Below the pieces are notes generated by a model. That model saw nothing but the letters and a program-made list of their open reading frames with translations. It made no database searches and was not told the origin of the DNA. The translations under genes and the position numbers were made by a program. Shown here piece by piece: positions 42,480-52,511 of a stretch of 64,000 bases of DNA (position 1 is its first letter; every line of letters starts with the position of its first letter). The stretch comes from Chthonobacter rhizosphaerae (GTDB taxonomy: Bacteria > Pseudomonadota > Alphaproteobacteria > Rhizobiales > Pleomorphomonadaceae), in NCBI RefSeq assembly GCF_013839525.1, contig NZ_JACDIS010000004.1, positions 1 to 64,000 of the forward strand. The letters run 5' to 3'.

Positions 42480-45038
42480 CTACTTCGGCAGCGCGTAGGC
42501 GATCACGCTGTCGCCGGCCTTGGTGCCGAGGGAGCCGTGGCCGCCGGCGACCACCAGCAGCACCTGCCGGCCGTCGGACGCGGTGTAGGTCATGGGCGTC
42601 GCCTGGCCCCCCGCCGGCAGCCGGCTCTTCCAGAGCTCCTCGCCGGTGCGCACGTCATAGCCGCGCACATAATAGTCGATCGTGCCGGACAGGAAGGCGA
42701 CGCCGCCGGCGGTGACGATCGGGCCGCCGAGGTTGGGCACGCCCATCGGAAGCGGCAGCGGGATGGGCGAGGCGTCCCGGGTGGTGCCGTTCTTGTGCAT
42801 CCACAGGATCTCGCCGGTGGTGAGGTCCGCCGCCGCCACGTAGCCCCACGGCGGCGCCTGGCACGGCAGGCCGAGCGGCGACAGGAGCGGTCCCATCTTC
42901 ACCGCGTAGGGAGCGCCGAAGTTCTCGTTCAGCGCCGGCAGCGCGCCCTGCGGCTGCTCGCCCTGGACGACGAGGCTCTCGTCGTCCGGCCGGGGCACCA
43001 GCTGCGACGTGAAGGCGAGGTAGGTGGGCGTGATGAAGGCGATCTGCCGCTCCGGGTCGACCGCGATGGAGCCCCAGTTGAAGACGCCGAAGTTGCCCGG
43101 ATAGACGATCGAGCCTTCCAGCGACGGCGGCGTGTAGCGGCCCTCGTAGCGGTGGCGGTGGAACTGGATGCGGCAGGCCAGCTGGTCGAACAGGGTCGCG
43201 CCCCACATGCTGGCGCCGGAGAGCGGCTCCGGGTCGAGGGAGAGGGCCGAGACCGGCTGGGTCGGGGCCGTGAAGTCGCCCTCCACGGCGCCTTGCGGCG
43301 CGGGCGTCTCGGTGACCGGCAGGACCGGTTCGCCGGTCCGCCGGTCGAGCACGTAGATCTCGCCCTGCTTGGTCGGCTGCACGAGGGCGGGCACGGTCTC
43401 GCCGTTCACCGTCAGGTCCACCAGCGTCGGCTGGGACGGCACGTCATAGTCCCAGAGGTCGTGGTGGACCGTCTGGAACACCCAGCGCACCTGGCCGCTG
43501 GCAAGGTCGAGCGCGACCACCGAGGAGGAGAAGCGCTCCACCTCCGGGCTGCGGTTGCCGCCCCACTGGTCCGGCGGCTGGTTGCCGAGCGGCACGTAGA
43601 CCATGCCGAGCGCCTCGTCGACGCTCATGATGGACCAGCTGTTCGGCGAATTCGGCGTGTAGGTCTCGCCCGGCTGCAGCGGTCGGGTCACGTCCGGGCG
43701 GCCGCTGTCGAAGTTCCAGAGGAGCGCGCCGGTCTCAAGGTCGAAGGCCCGGATGACGCCGGAGGGCTCCGACGTGGACACGTTGTCGAGCACGGTGCCG
43801 CCCACGATGATGCGGTCGCGCGTCACCACCACCGGCGAGGTGGAATAGTAGCCGCCGGGCTTCTTGAACGGCATGTTCATCCAGAGATTGATCTGGCCGC
43901 CGTCGCCGAAGTCGGTGCAGACGGCGCCCGTCTGCGGATCGAGCGCGATCAGCCGTCCGTCCGCGGTCGGCATGAACAGCTTGGCCGGGCACCGGGCGGT
44001 CGTGTTCGGCGCCGCCGAGGCCTGCGGCAGGCCGAGTTCGGCGGTCAGCGGCGCGGCCGCGGAGGCCGGCACCGGGCCGCCCGGGGGCGCGACGGCTCCG
44101 GTGGGCGGCGGCGTTGCGGGCGTGGCGGGAGCGGGCGCCGACGGGGCGGCGGCCGTCTCGGGCGGCGCGCCCTCGGGCCGGCCCGGGTAATAGGAGAGCC
44201 CCCGGCAGGTGAGATGCTGGAGCGCGAGCTCGCCGCGGATCTCCGGATCGAAGCGCCAGATCTCCTCGCCGGTGTCGGCGTCGAGCGCGATCACCGACTG
44301 GTGCGGCGTGCAGAGGTAGAGCCGGTTCCCGATCTTCAGCGGCGTGACCTGGAAGGTGGTTTCCTGCGGATCGTCGGGCCCGCGCACGTCGCCGGTGTGG
44401 TAGTGCCAGATCTCCTGGAGCGACGAGACGGTCTCGGGCGTGATCTGGTCGAGGGGCGACCAGCGCTGGCCGTGCGCGGTGCGCCCGTAGGCGTGCCATT
44501 CGCCGGGCGGCACGCCGAGCGCGTCCGCCGGCACGTCGGCCCGGGCGTCCGGGACGGTCCCGTCGATCCGGTGCGGGTCCGTGAAGAGGGCGGCGCCGGC
44601 GACGAGGACGGAGACGGCGAGCGACGCGGTGAGCACGAGGCCCGAGCCCCTGAAGGCGGACGGCGGGCGAATCTCGCCGATGCGGTGTTCCGACGTGCGG
44701 GCGCGCACGAGCCCGCGCGTGACGTAGGGCGTCAAGAGGAGGAGGCCGAGGATGACCGGCACGTCGCCCCGCGCGGCGAGCGGCCACCAGTCGAGCCCCA
44801 CCTCCCAGAGCGCCCAGACGAGCGTGCAGAGGACGACGCCGGCGTAGACCGGCAGGGCCGCCGCCCGCCGGGTGAGAAGCAGGCCGGCCGTGACCAGAAG
44901 GCCGAGCCCGGCGGCGGCGTAGTACCAGGATCCCCCGAGGGCGATCAGCCAGCCGCCTCCGCCGAGAAGCGCGAGGCCCGTGAGGGCGACGACGACGCCG
45001 AGAACCACCGGTCCCTTGCTCAGCCGTGTGCCGGCCAT
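42480..45038 (-). CDS. gcd: Membrane-bound PQQ-dependent glucose dehydrogenase
   Basis: An 852-residue quinoprotein. Five N-terminal TM helices (about 1-145) are followed by the periplasmic propeller. YGRTAHGQRWSPLDQITP lies near residue 184. The active-site Asp is in LWDYDVPSQP and the Lys in TKQGEIYVLDRRTG near 535. It oxidises aldoses such as glucose to gluconolactone and feeds ubiquinone. An unusual Pro/Ala-rich insert of about 60 residues (about 300-360, for example APSAPAPATPATPPP) interrupts the domain after the CRGLSYYPG region. GGGAGG precedes the ATG. PQQ biosynthesis genes are not in the window. Confidence 0.9.
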   Translation of the reverse strand: MAGTRLSKGPVVLGVVVALTGLALLGGGGWLIALGGSWYYAAAGLGLLVTAGLLLTRRAAALPVYAGVVLCTLVWALWEVGLDWWPLAARGDVPVILGLLLLTPYVTRGLVRARTSEHRIGEIRPPSAFRGSGLVLTASLAVSVLVAGAALFTDPHRIDGTVPDARADVPADALGVPPGEWHAYGRTAHGQRWSPLDQITPETVSSLQEIWHYHTGDVRGPDDPQETTFQVTPLKIGNRLYLCTPHQSVIALDADTGEEIWRFDPEIRGELALQHLTCRGLSYYPGRPEGAPPETAAAPSAPAPATPATPPPTGAVAPPGGPVPASAAAPLTAELGLPQASAAPNTTARCPAKLFMPTADGRLIALDPQTGAVCTDFGDGGQINLWMNMPFKKPGGYYSTSPVVVTRDRIIVGGTVLDNVSTSEPSGVIRAFDLETGALLWNFDSGRPDVTRPLQPGETYTPNSPNSWSIMSVDEALGMVYVPLGNQPPDQWGGNRSPEVERFSSSVVALDLASGQVRWVFQTVHHDLWDYDVPSQPTLVDLTVNGETVPALVQPTKQGEIYVLDRRTGEPVLPVTETPAPQGAVEGDFTAPTQPVSALSLDPEPLSGASMWGATLFDQLACRIQFHRHRYEGRYTPPSLEGSIVYPGNFGVFNWGSIAVDPERQIAFITPTYLAFTSQLVPRPDDESLVVQGEQPQGALPALNENFGAPYAVKMGPLLSPLGLPCQAPPWGYVAAADLTTGEILWMHKNGTTRDASPIPLPLPMGVPNLGGPIVTAGGVAFLSGTIDYYVRGYDVRTGEELWKSRLPAGGQATPMTYTASDGRQVLLVVAGGHGSLGTKAGDSVIAYALPK

Positions 45039-45183
45039 GGGCTGCCTCCCTGAAGGGTTTGGAAACGCTCGTCGGGGCGGCGCGCCGCGTCGCATCATGC
45101 TTTGCGATGGGAACGGCCCCTGCGGCCGGAACGGGGTATGACCGGTTATGTTCCGGACGAAATCGCGCGCACCGGGCGGCCGC

Positions 45184-45810
45184 TCACCGCTCCGGCCGGA
45201 GCGCCAGCCCGAGCCGTGCCATGACGTGGCCGATGACGCGCGCCGGATCCGGCGCGGCCGGGTCGAGGCCGCAAAGGGCGTCGGACTGCAGGATGCCGGC
45301 GAGGCCGTGGAGGCAAGACCAGATGAACAGGGCGTCGTCGAACGGGGGCGCGGTTCCGTCGTGGACCGGCCGCAGATCCATGCTGGCGAGCCGGTCGCGG
45401 AGAAGATCGAAGGCGTGGCGCGCCTTCTCCATCATGGCCGGATGGCGTGACGGGTCCGGCAGCGGCGTGCCGAACATGAGCCGGTAGTGGAGCGGGTGGC
45501 GGACCGCATAGTCCATGTAGGCCCGGCCCATGGCCTCCAGGTCGGCGAACGGCTCCGTCGCCGGCGGGCGGGCCTCCAGGTGCCGGGCGAAGTCGTCGTA
45601 GGCGCGGGCGATCACCTCGGCGAGGATGTGGTCGCGGCTCTCGAAATGCTTGTAGGGCGCCTGGTGGGAGACGCCGAGCCGCCGGGAGACCTCCCTGAGG
45701 CTGAGCTTCTCCACCCCCTCCTCGGCGATGATGGCGAGGGCCTCGGCGACGCAGGCCTCCCGGAGGTCAGGCGGCCTCTCGGGTCGCGTCTCGGTCTGTC
45801 TGCTCGCCAT
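45184..45810 (-). CDS. TetR-family transcriptional regulator
   Basis: A 208-residue TetR protein. The HTH (KLSLREVSRRLGVSHQAPYK) covers about 35-54, and a TetR_C_33-like (AcrR-type) ligand domain follows to the end. Its start lies inside the 3' end of the SDR gene (44-bp overlap), so the two are translated together. The duplicated palindrome at 46669-46711 upstream of the SDR gene is its likely operator. Confidence 0.85.
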   Translation of the reverse strand: MASRQTETRPERPPDLREACVAEALAIIAEEGVEKLSLREVSRRLGVSHQAPYKHFESRDHILAEVIARAYDDFARHLEARPPATEPFADLEAMGRAYMDYAVRHPLHYRLMFGTPLPDPSRHPAMMEKARHAFDLLRDRLASMDLRPVHDGTAPPFDDALFIWSCLHGLAGILQSDALCGLDPAAPDPARVIGHVMARLGLALRPER

Positions 45811-46615
45811 CGGCTTCGGCCGTCATGCCTTTCATGATTCGCCCCATGATGGTGGACCGGAGCGGGCGGGGCAACGTGGCGAGACCCCAGCCGAGGACTT
45901 TGGACAGCCGGCCCGGGCGCACGGTGCGACGCCGGCCGAGGGCCGCCAGGATCGCGCGCGCCACCGCGTCCGGGCTGTCGGCGGCCGCCATCGTCATGCC
46001 GGCGCGGGCGCCGAAGCCGGTGCGGACCGGGCCGGGCGCCGCCGCGAGGACGCTGACGCCGCGCCCGGCGAGTTCGGGCGCGATGCCTTCCGCGAACGCC
46101 TGGACCCAGGCTTTGCTCGCCGCGTAGGTGGCCGCGTGGGGCACGCCCTGGAAGGCGACCAGGGAGCTGAGGAGCACGATGCCGCCCCGCCCCCGGGCGG
46201 CCATCCGGCCGGCGAACACGTGGGTGCACTCCAGCACCGCGCGGCAGTTCACCGCCAGCATGTCGGTCTCGCCGTCGCGATCCGCCGACAGGAACGGGCC
46301 GGACCGGCCGTAGCCCGCCGCCGTCACCAGGAGGCCGATGTCGAGGGTCTCCGTGGCGGCTGCCAGCGTCCAGATCGCGTCCGGCGCCGCGAGGTCGAGG
46401 GCCAGCACCCGGACGTCGATCCCCCGCGTTCCGCGAAGGTCCGCCGCCAGGGCGTCCAGCACCGGGCCGCGCCGGGCCACCAGCACCAGGTTCTGCCCGC
46501 GCCCGGCAAGGTCGACGGCGAGCGCGCGGCCGATGCCGTCGCTGGCGCCGGTGACGAGCGCATAGGCGCCGAAGCGGGCGGCCCACGACGAATCTCTCGG
46601 TTCGGACCCTGCCAT
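45767..46615 (-). CDS. Short-chain dehydrogenase/reductase
   Basis: A 282-residue SDR. The cofactor motif TGASDGIGRALA is near residue 22, NAG appears as TAAGYG near 97, and the catalytic Ser and YxxxK are in LLSSLVAF and ATYAASKAW (about 165-170). The C-terminal 60 residues exceed the classical core. It starts near a double TetR-type operator and overlaps the regulator gene downstream. The substrate is unknown. Confidence 0.9.
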   Translation of the reverse strand: MAGSEPRDSSWAARFGAYALVTGASDGIGRALAVDLAGRGQNLVLVARRGPVLDALAADLRGTRGIDVRVLALDLAAPDAIWTLAAATETLDIGLLVTAAGYGRSGPFLSADRDGETDMLAVNCRAVLECTHVFAGRMAARGRGGIVLLSSLVAFQGVPHAATYAASKAWVQAFAEGIAPELAGRGVSVLAAAPGPVRTGFGARAGMTMAAADSPDAVARAILAALGRRRTVRPGRLSKVLGWGLATLPRPLRSTIMGRIMKGMTAEADGEQTDRDATREAA

Positions 46616-46668
46616 CGGAACTCTCTCCGGATTGTCGCATCTGAAGCACGGCGAGGCTTCACGAGCGA

Positions 46669-46711
46669 GTTGACAGCGTCAACCAGATCATGGATGGTTG
46701 ACGCTGTCAAC
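46669..46711. promoter_or_regulatory. Duplicated palindrome, proposed TetR operators
   Basis: GTTGACAGCGTCAAC (46669-46683) and its exact inverted copy GTTGACGCTGTCAAC (46697-46711) each form a 6-3-6 palindrome and together form a larger inverted repeat. They lie between the divergent SDR-TetR unit and the monooxygenase-like gene at 46787. Confidence 0.7.
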
Positions 46712-46786
46712 CTTCCGGCGGACCCGTGCGAGGGCTACCGACCAGCCAGGCAGGCTGTGGTTTCAATGAGGCCCGGGGAGAAGGAT

Positions 46787-47164
46787 ATGCTCTACGTGTC
46801 TATTACCGGCATGCGAGTGCGCTCCGCCTTCGCCATGCCGCGGTTCGTGTGGCATGCGGTCCGCTCGATGGCCCAGGCGCGGTCGGCCGACGGCATCCTG
46901 TTCGCCGAGGCGCGCCGGATCGGCGGCGTTCACCACACGCTTACCGTCTGGCGCTCCCGAGAGCACATGCTGGCTTATCTGTCGTCGGGCGCCCACCGGC
47001 AGGCCATGCGGGCCTTCGCCGACCTCGGCACAGGGACGACGTTTGGCTACACGGCGCCGGCATTCCCCTCTTGGGACGACGCGCTCGCCGAATGGGCCGC
47101 GAACGGCCGGCCGGCGGGACGTCCGCACCGCCCGGACGCGGAGCGTTCCGCCGTGGCGGAGTGA
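46787..47164 (+). CDS. Small ABM-fold / DUF3291-like protein (spheroidene-monooxygenase-like in part)
   Basis: A 125-residue protein beginning MLYVSITGMRVRSAFAMPRF and containing GVHHTLTVWRSREHMLAYLS and GAHRQAMRAF, the pattern of ferredoxin-like antibiotic-biosynthesis-monooxygenase-type domains that bind small molecules. GGGGAGAAGG precedes the ATG at 46787. It is divergent from the SDR across the double operator, so it is probably induced with the SDR by the ligand of the TetR protein. The biochemical role is unknown. Confidence 0.65.
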   Translation: MLYVSITGMRVRSAFAMPRFVWHAVRSMAQARSADGILFAEARRIGGVHHTLTVWRSREHMLAYLSSGAHRQAMRAFADLGTGTTFGYTAPAFPSWDDALAEWAANGRPAGRPHRPDAERSAVAE

Positions 47165-47206
47165 CGGCCGCCGGCCCTCGTTGCGCCCGGCCGGGTGGCT
47201 CGCCCG

Positions 47207-47527
47207 TCAGGCGATGAAATCCTCGTCGTCGCCGAGGGCGCGGTCCTCCGCCTGCTGGCGGATGGTCTCCTCCAGGTCGCTGAGGCCGTCCTCGGTCTCC
47301 TCGTAGCCGGAGGTTTCGCTGATGGCGGTCGTTTCGCTCGCCGGGTGGGCGCTCACGTCCATGTAGAGCGCGTCGTCGTCGGTCAGGCTGCCCTCCTCCC
47401 GGTCCTCCGGGTCGCGGCCGCTGTCCTCGGCGATCTCCTCCACGAGCGCGATGTCGGACGCGTCGAGCTCGGTCTCGTTGGCGTAGATGCTCTGTTCGTC
47501 GGGGCTGAGAGTCTGGCGTCCGGCCAT
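47207..47527 (-). CDS. Acidic hypothetical protein (106 aa)
   Basis: A strongly acidic, Asp/Glu-rich protein (LVEEIAEDSGRDPEDREEGS and many DD and EE pairs) with no TM segment. No known domain was recognised. It is probably disordered. GAGGACC precedes the ATG at 47527. It lies 110 bp downstream of recQ on the same strand. Confidence 0.6.
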   Translation of the reverse strand: MAGRQTLSPDEQSIYANETELDASDIALVEEIAEDSGRDPEDREEGSLTDDDALYMDVSAHPASETTAISETSGYEETEDGLSDLEETIRQQAEDRALGDDEDFIA

Positions 47528-47636
47528 GTCGAAGGTCCTCGTGCTGGCGCGCCGGAGGCCGGTCACCCGGCCGGCGCGGCGCGCGTCTTCGCAAGGGACA
47601 ACGACCGGGAGGGACGGAGGTTTCGCCGGCGGGCGC

Positions 47637-49511
47637 TCAGTCCTCGCCGGTCTCAAGCCGCCAGCGGCCGACCACCTCCAGGAAGGTCTCGCCATAGCGG
47701 CGCAGCTTCTCGGCGCCGACACCGCTCACCGCCGCCATCTCGTCGAGGTCGCGGGGCTTGGCGGCCACCATGGCCCAGAGGGCCGCGTCGCCGAACACGA
47801 TGTAGGACGGCACCTGCTGCTCGCGGGCGAGCGCCGTCCGGCAGGCGCGCAGCCGGTCGAACAGGTCCTGGTCCGGCGTCGCCACCGCCTCCGGTCGCGC
47901 CGGCGCGCCCTTGCCGGCCCTGCGGCGCGGCCCCGGCGCGGCGGCTTTCCTCAACGTGACGGCGGCCTCCCCCTTCAGGATGGCGCGGGCGGGCTCCAAC
48001 AGGACGAGCGCCCCGAAGGCGTCGTGATCGACGCCGACGACGCCGGACGACACGAGCTGCCGCAGCACCGACTGCCAGGCCTTGGCGTCGAGGTCCGCCC
48101 CGACCCCGAACGTCCTGATCTCGTCATGGCGCAGCTGCGTCACCTTGTCGGTCCGCTTGCCCCTGAGCACGTCGATCACGTGGCCCGCGCCGAACCGCTG
48201 GCCGGTGCGCACGATGGCGGACAGGAGCTTCTGGGCCGCCTCGGTGCCGTCCCACTGGGCGACCGGCTGCAGGCAGGTGTCGCAGTTCATGCACGGGGCC
48301 GGATAGGTCTCGCCGAAATGGCGCAGGATGGCCTGCCGGCGGCAGTCGCAGGTCTCGCAAACGGCGATCAGGGCGTCGAGCTTGCCGCGCTCGATCCGCT
48401 TCACCGCGTCCGGGGCGTTCCCCTCGTCGATCATGCGGCGGCGGGTGACCACGTCGCCCATGCCGAACACCATGAAGGCGTCGGACGGCAGGCCGTCTCG
48501 GCCGGCGCGGCCGGTCTCCTGGTAGTAGGCCTCGATGCTCGACGGCAGGTCCAGATGGGCGACGTAGCGCACGTCCGGCTTGTCGATGCCCATGCCGAAG
48601 GCGACGGTCGCCACGAGGCAGAGCCCCTCCTCCTTCAGGAAGGCGTCCTGGTTGGCCGCCCGTACGGTCCGGTCGAGGCCCGCGTGGTAGGGCAGTGCCC
48701 GGATCCCCTTGCCGTTCAGCCAGTCGGCGGTCTCCTCCACGGACTTCCGGGACAGGCGGTAGACGATGCCGCTCGCGCCCCGGTGGCGGGCGAGGAAGTC
48801 GAAGAGCTGACGGCGCGGCTCGTCCCGCTCCGCGATGGTGTAGCGGATGTTCGGCCGGTCGAAGGACGACAGGAAGATGCGCGCGCCTTCCAGCCGCAGC
48901 GAGCGGACGATGTCCTCCTGGGTGCGCGGGTCGGCGGTGGCCGTGAGGGCGATGCGCGGCACTCCCGGGAACCGGTCGGCGAGGAGGCCGAGGCCGGCGT
49001 ATTCCGGGCGGAAGTCGTGGCCCCACTGGCTCACGCAGTGGGCCTCGTCGATGGCGAAGAGGGCGATCGGCCCCCCGTCCAGGAAATCGAGGAAGTTGGG
49101 ATTGAGAAGCCGCTCCGGCGTCACGTAGAGGAGATCCAGCCGGCCGGCGCGCGCCTCGTCGCGCACCGCCCGTGCCTCCTCCGGGTCGAGGGCGGAGTGG
49201 AGCGCGGCGGCCTTGACGCCCGCCTGCCGAAGCGCCGCCACCTGGTCGTGCATGAGCGCCACGAGCGGCGACACCACGATGCCGACGCCGGTGCGGGCGA
49301 TGGCCGGGATCTGGAAGCAGAGCGACTTGCCCTTGCCGGTCGGGAAGAGCACGAGCGCGTCGCCGCCGGCCGTCACATGGTCGACCACGTCCTCCTGCTG
49401 GGGCCGGAAAGACGAGAAGCCGAACACCTCCTTCAGCACCGCTCTCGGGTCCCGCGCGCCGCCCCGGTCCACGGCGGCGGCAGGCGGGCGGGCGGCGTCG
49501 ACAGCGGTCAT
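47637..49511 (-). CDS. recQ: ATP-dependent DNA helicase RecQ
   Basis: A 624-residue SF2 helicase, close to the usual length. The Q motif ([10 protein letters not shown]) lies near residue 31, Walker A is FPTGKGKS, the DEAH-type box is [15 protein letters not shown], and motif VI is ETGRAGRDG near 340. The Zn-binding RQC cysteines are in CETCDCRR and CMNCDTC, with one HRDC domain at the end. The usual TGGGKS is TGKGKS here, still compatible with ATP binding. It unwinds DNA in recombination and stalled-fork repair. ATG 49511 was taken as the start. Confidence 0.95.
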   Translation of the reverse strand: MTAVDAARPPAAAVDRGGARDPRAVLKEVFGFSSFRPQQEDVVDHVTAGGDALVLFPTGKGKSLCFQIPAIARTGVGIVVSPLVALMHDQVAALRQAGVKAAALHSALDPEEARAVRDEARAGRLDLLYVTPERLLNPNFLDFLDGGPIALFAIDEAHCVSQWGHDFRPEYAGLGLLADRFPGVPRIALTATADPRTQEDIVRSLRLEGARIFLSSFDRPNIRYTIAERDEPRRQLFDFLARHRGASGIVYRLSRKSVEETADWLNGKGIRALPYHAGLDRTVRAANQDAFLKEEGLCLVATVAFGMGIDKPDVRYVAHLDLPSSIEAYYQETGRAGRDGLPSDAFMVFGMGDVVTRRRMIDEGNAPDAVKRIERGKLDALIAVCETCDCRRQAILRHFGETYPAPCMNCDTCLQPVAQWDGTEAAQKLLSAIVRTGQRFGAGHVIDVLRGKRTDKVTQLRHDEIRTFGVGADLDAKAWQSVLRQLVSSGVVGVDHDAFGALVLLEPARAILKGEAAVTLRKAAAPGPRRRAGKGAPARPEAVATPDQDLFDRLRACRTALAREQQVPSYIVFGDAALWAMVAAKPRDLDEMAAVSGVGAEKLRRYGETFLEVVGRWRLETGED

Positions 49512-49702
49512 CGGGAAGCCTTCGGGTTCCGGGGAAGCGGGCGATTGGTAGGGCGGGACGGGGGATCGATGCAAGCGGAAGCGCGGGCGGGGTGGCGCGC
49601 CGACCGCGAGGGCGCGGCGACCGCCGCCAAGGCGCGGGTGGTCCCCCTGCCCGTCCATGACGGCCGATGGAAGCATGCAGCGGGGCCGAGCCGTCTTCCC
49701 CG

Positions 49703-50404
49703 TCAGATCCCCGGGTCGTCCTCGCCGCCGTCGTCGCTGTAGCGCTGCTCGGCCCACGGGTCGCCGCGGTTGTGGTAGCCGCGCACCTCCCAGAAGCCCG
49801 GGTGGTCGTCGCCGACGAATTCGATGCGGCTGATCCACTTGGCGCTCTTCCAGAAGTAGAGGTGCGGGATCACCAGCCGCACCGGTCCGCCGTGCGCCTT
49901 CGTCAGCGGCTGGCCGTCGAAGCTGTGGGCGAGGAGGGCGTCCGGGGCGGCGAAGTCCTGGAGCGTCACGTTGGTGGTGTAGCCGTCGTAGGCGTGCAGG
50001 ATCACGTGCCGCGCCTCCGCGGTCGGCCGCACCGCCTCCAGGAGGTCGGCGGTGAGCACGCCCTCGAACCGGTTGTCGTAGCGCGACCAGGTGGTGACGC
50101 AGTGGATGTCCGTCGTCACGGTGGACTGGGGGAGCGCGGTGAAGCCGTCGAAGGTCCAGTGGGCGCGGCTCTCCACGGCGCCGTCCACGTCCAGCATCCA
50201 GCGATGGAGCGGAATGTCAGGCTGCAGGCCGAGGTCGAGCACGGGCCAGTCGCGGACGAGGTGCTGGCCGGGCGGCAGCCGGTCCGCGCCAGGCCGGGCG
50301 GGGCGGCCGGTGATGAACTTCCGGGTCTCCGCCCACTGGCGCTTGGTGGTGGTGAGCTTGCTGTCGGGCGGCAAGCCGCGATCGGGGTCATCCGGAGCGG
50401 ACAT
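49703..50404 (-). CDS. Sulfite-oxidase-like molybdopterin-dependent oxidoreductase
   Basis: A 233-residue single-domain Moco enzyme of the YedY/sulfite-oxidase superfamily. The Mo-ligating cysteine is in [16 protein letters not shown] near residue 98, and Moco-pocket residues follow ([30 protein letters not shown]). It has no signal peptide, unlike MsrP (YedY), and no haem partner gene. GAGGG precedes the ATG at 50404. The substrate is unknown. Confidence 0.85.
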   Translation of the reverse strand: MSAPDDPDRGLPPDSKLTTTKRQWAETRKFITGRPARPGADRLPPGQHLVRDWPVLDLGLQPDIPLHRWMLDVDGAVESRAHWTFDGFTALPQSTVTTDIHCVTTWSRYDNRFEGVLTADLLEAVRPTAEARHVILHAYDGYTTNVTLQDFAAPDALLAHSFDGQPLTKAHGGPVRLVIPHLYFWKSAKWISRIEFVGDDHPGFWEVRGYHNRGDPWAEQRYSDDGGEDDPGI

Positions 50405-50550
50405 GAAGGCATCCCTCGTATGCGGGGGCGAGAGGAAACGGCCGAGCCTCAGCATCGGCCCGCGCGCGGCCGGCGGTCAAGCGGCTCCCGAGGATCGCGA
50501 GGCGCCGGCCGGCGCGGGCGGACCATGCCGCGCAGACCGGAGACCGGCGC

Positions 50551-51558
50551 TCAGGCGGCGGACCGGGCCGGACGGAGATCCGCCGCCACCTCGGCGAGGA
50601 TGCCGTAGGAGGCGACCCGCGCGCCGTGATCGTGGATCGCGGAGGCGACCATCACCTCGTCCACGCCGGTCTCGTCCAGGAAGGCCTGCAGGCCGCGCCG
50701 GACCGTCTCGCGCGAGCCGACGACGCTGTAGCGGAGCATGCCTTCGGCGTGGGCCTTCTCGCGCGGCGTCCAGTAGGCCTCGATGTCGTCGATGGGCGGC
50801 TGCAGGCGGCCCCTCGTGCCGCGCACGAGATTGGCGAAGCTCTGCTGCACGGAGGTGAACAGCCGGCGCGCCTCCTCGTCGGTCTCCGCCGCCACCACGT
50901 TCACGCCCGCCATGGCGTAGGGCCGGTCGGCCTGGTCGGACGGCTGGAAGCGGGCCCGGTAGACGGCGAGCGCCTGCAGCAGCGCCTCCGGGGCGAAGTG
51001 CGACGCGAACGCGTAGGGCAGGCCGAGAAGCGCCGCGAGCTGCGCGCCGAAGAGGCTCGACCCCAGGATCCAGAGCGGCACGCGGGTGCCGGCGCCCGGC
51101 ACGGCGATCAGCGCCTGGTCCGGCTCCGGGTCGGCGAGGAGGGCCTTCAGCTCCAGCACGTCCTGCGGGAAGGTGTCGGCGGCGGACGGGTCGCGCCGAA
51201 GCGCCCGCACGGTGCGCTGGTCCGTGCCGGGCGCGCGGCCGAGGCCGAGGTCGATCCGGCCAGGAAAGAGTTCGGCGAGGGTCCCGAACTGCTCGGCGAT
51301 GACGAGCGGGGAGTGGTTCGGCAGCATGATGCCGCCGGCGCCCACCCGGATGGTGGACGTGCCGGCCGCCACGTGGCCGATCACCACCGACGTGGCGGCG
51401 CTGGCGATCCCCACCATGCCGTGGTGCTCGGCGAGCCAGAACCGGCGGTAGCCCCAGGCTTCCGCGTGGCGGGCGAGATCCAGGCTGTTGGCGAGGGCGA
51501 CGCCCGGCGTCGCGCCCTCCGGCACGGGCGCGAGATCGAGAACGGAGAGGACGGCCAT
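50551..51558 (-). CDS. LLM-class flavin-dependent oxidoreductase (luciferase-like)
   Basis: A 335-residue TIM-barrel flavoprotein of the MsnO8/YwcH-like group, with [19 protein letters not shown] near residue 37, [19 protein letters not shown] near 75 and [11 protein letters not shown] near 105. GGAG precedes the ATG at 51558. It is divergent from the TetR gene at 51744 with a TetR-type palindrome between them, so it may be regulated together with the leucine genes. Confidence 0.9.
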   Translation of the reverse strand: MAVLSVLDLAPVPEGATPGVALANSLDLARHAEAWGYRRFWLAEHHGMVGIASAATSVVIGHVAAGTSTIRVGAGGIMLPNHSPLVIAEQFGTLAELFPGRIDLGLGRAPGTDQRTVRALRRDPSAADTFPQDVLELKALLADPEPDQALIAVPGAGTRVPLWILGSSLFGAQLAALLGLPYAFASHFAPEALLQALAVYRARFQPSDQADRPYAMAGVNVVAAETDEEARRLFTSVQQSFANLVRGTRGRLQPPIDDIEAYWTPREKAHAEGMLRYSVVGSRETVRRGLQAFLDETGVDEVMVASAIHDHGARVASYGILAEVAADLRPARSAA

Positions 51559-51690
51559 GACGGGGCTCCGGTCGTGAACAATCGGTTCCGAGAGGTCGTC
51601 CCTTCCGGCCGCCGACGCAAGCCCCAACACGCGCTTGTGACCCTTCGCCGTCCGGAGCCGACCGGGCTTGCGCTCGGCCCCCGACTGGTG

Positions 51691-51708
51691 AAACAAACGG
51701 CCGTTCGT
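51691..51708. promoter_or_regulatory. LiuR-type TetR operator candidate 1
   Basis: AAACAAACGGCCGTTCGT lies between the divergent LLM and TetR genes. It shares 16 of 18 bases with the palindrome at 56875 that precedes liuB. Confidence 0.65.
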
Positions 51709-51743
51709 CCGGATACGGACGCGGGGCAACGGGAGCGGCGGAC

Positions 51744-52334
51744 GTGGCGCGGACGAGCGGGTCCAACGGGGAGCGGACGGCGGCCCACATCCGGGACGCG
51801 GGTGTGCGGCTGATCCATCGCCACGGCTTCGAGGCCATGAGCCTGCGCCAGCTGGCGACGGAGGTCGGCCTGCAGCCGGGCTCGCTCTACAATCATTTCG
51901 AGAACAAGCAGGCGCTGCTGTTCGAGATCGTCCGCACCCACATGGAGGAGCTTCTGGCCGAGCTCGGCGCGGCCCTCGAGGGCCGGACCGACCCGGTGGA
52001 CCGGCTGACCGCCTTCTCGGCCTTCCACCTTCGCTACCACATGACCCGGCGCATGCTGGTCTACATCGCCAACAGCGAGCTCCGCAGCCTGGAGCCGGGC
52101 AACCGCGAGGCGATCGTGGCGCTCCGGGGCCGGTACGAGGCGACGGTGGTGGCGATCCTGGCGGACGGCGTCGCGAGCGGCGCGTTCAAGGTGGCGGACG
52201 TGCGGGTGGCGGCCTATGCGGTGATCGCCATGCTGACCGGCGTCTGCGACTGGTACCGGCCCGACGGCCGCCTCGGCCAGGAGGAGATCGCCCGCCTCTA
52301 CACGGACCTGGTGCTGAAGGGCGTGACCGGCTGA
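51744..52334 (+). CDS. TetR-family regulator, probable regulator of the liu operon
   Basis: A 196-residue TetR protein with [23 protein letters not shown] at about 32-51 and the [12 protein letters not shown] continuation, then a TetR_C domain. A GTG at 51744 with GGGAG upstream is the start. Its promoter and the promoter of liuB share the palindrome AAACAAACG-N2-CGTTCGT. TetR-type regulators often control acyl-CoA catabolism and respond to acyl-CoA. I infer autoregulation and control of liuBCDE. Confidence 0.85.
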   Translation: MARTSGSNGERTAAHIRDAGVRLIHRHGFEAMSLRQLATEVGLQPGSLYNHFENKQALLFEIVRTHMEELLAELGAALEGRTDPVDRLTAFSAFHLRYHMTRRMLVYIANSELRSLEPGNREAIVALRGRYEATVVAILADGVASGAFKVADVRVAAYAVIAMLTGVCDWYRPDGRLGQEEIARLYTDLVLKGVTG

Positions 52335-52398
52335 TCCGCGGCCGAGGATCGTGCCCCCGCGTCCCATGCCCCGGCTGACCCGGCCGCCGGGCTCGGCT

Positions 52399-52510
52399 AG
52401 AGCATTCGTCTATCAGTTGCACGACCTGATCGCCGGGAGAATGCTCCAGCTTGTTGAATCTGGAGCGGTTTCTTGTCGACCTGACGATTCCGTCAGGTCG
52501 GAAAGCGCTC
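52399..52510 (+). repeat. Palindromic intergenic repeat, copy 1
   Basis: A 112-bp unit running from AGAGCATTC to GGAAAGCGCTC. It contains the hairpins GCTCCAG-N10-CTGGAGC and GACCTGACG-N4-CGTCAGGTC. It is repeated almost perfectly in the next 113 bp and in inverted form at 9621. Confidence 0.75.
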
Positions 52511-52511
52511 A

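Noticed and set aside
42537-45053. 838-codon plus-strand frame opposite gcd
   Set aside because: Antisense shadow of a recognised enzyme with no motifs.
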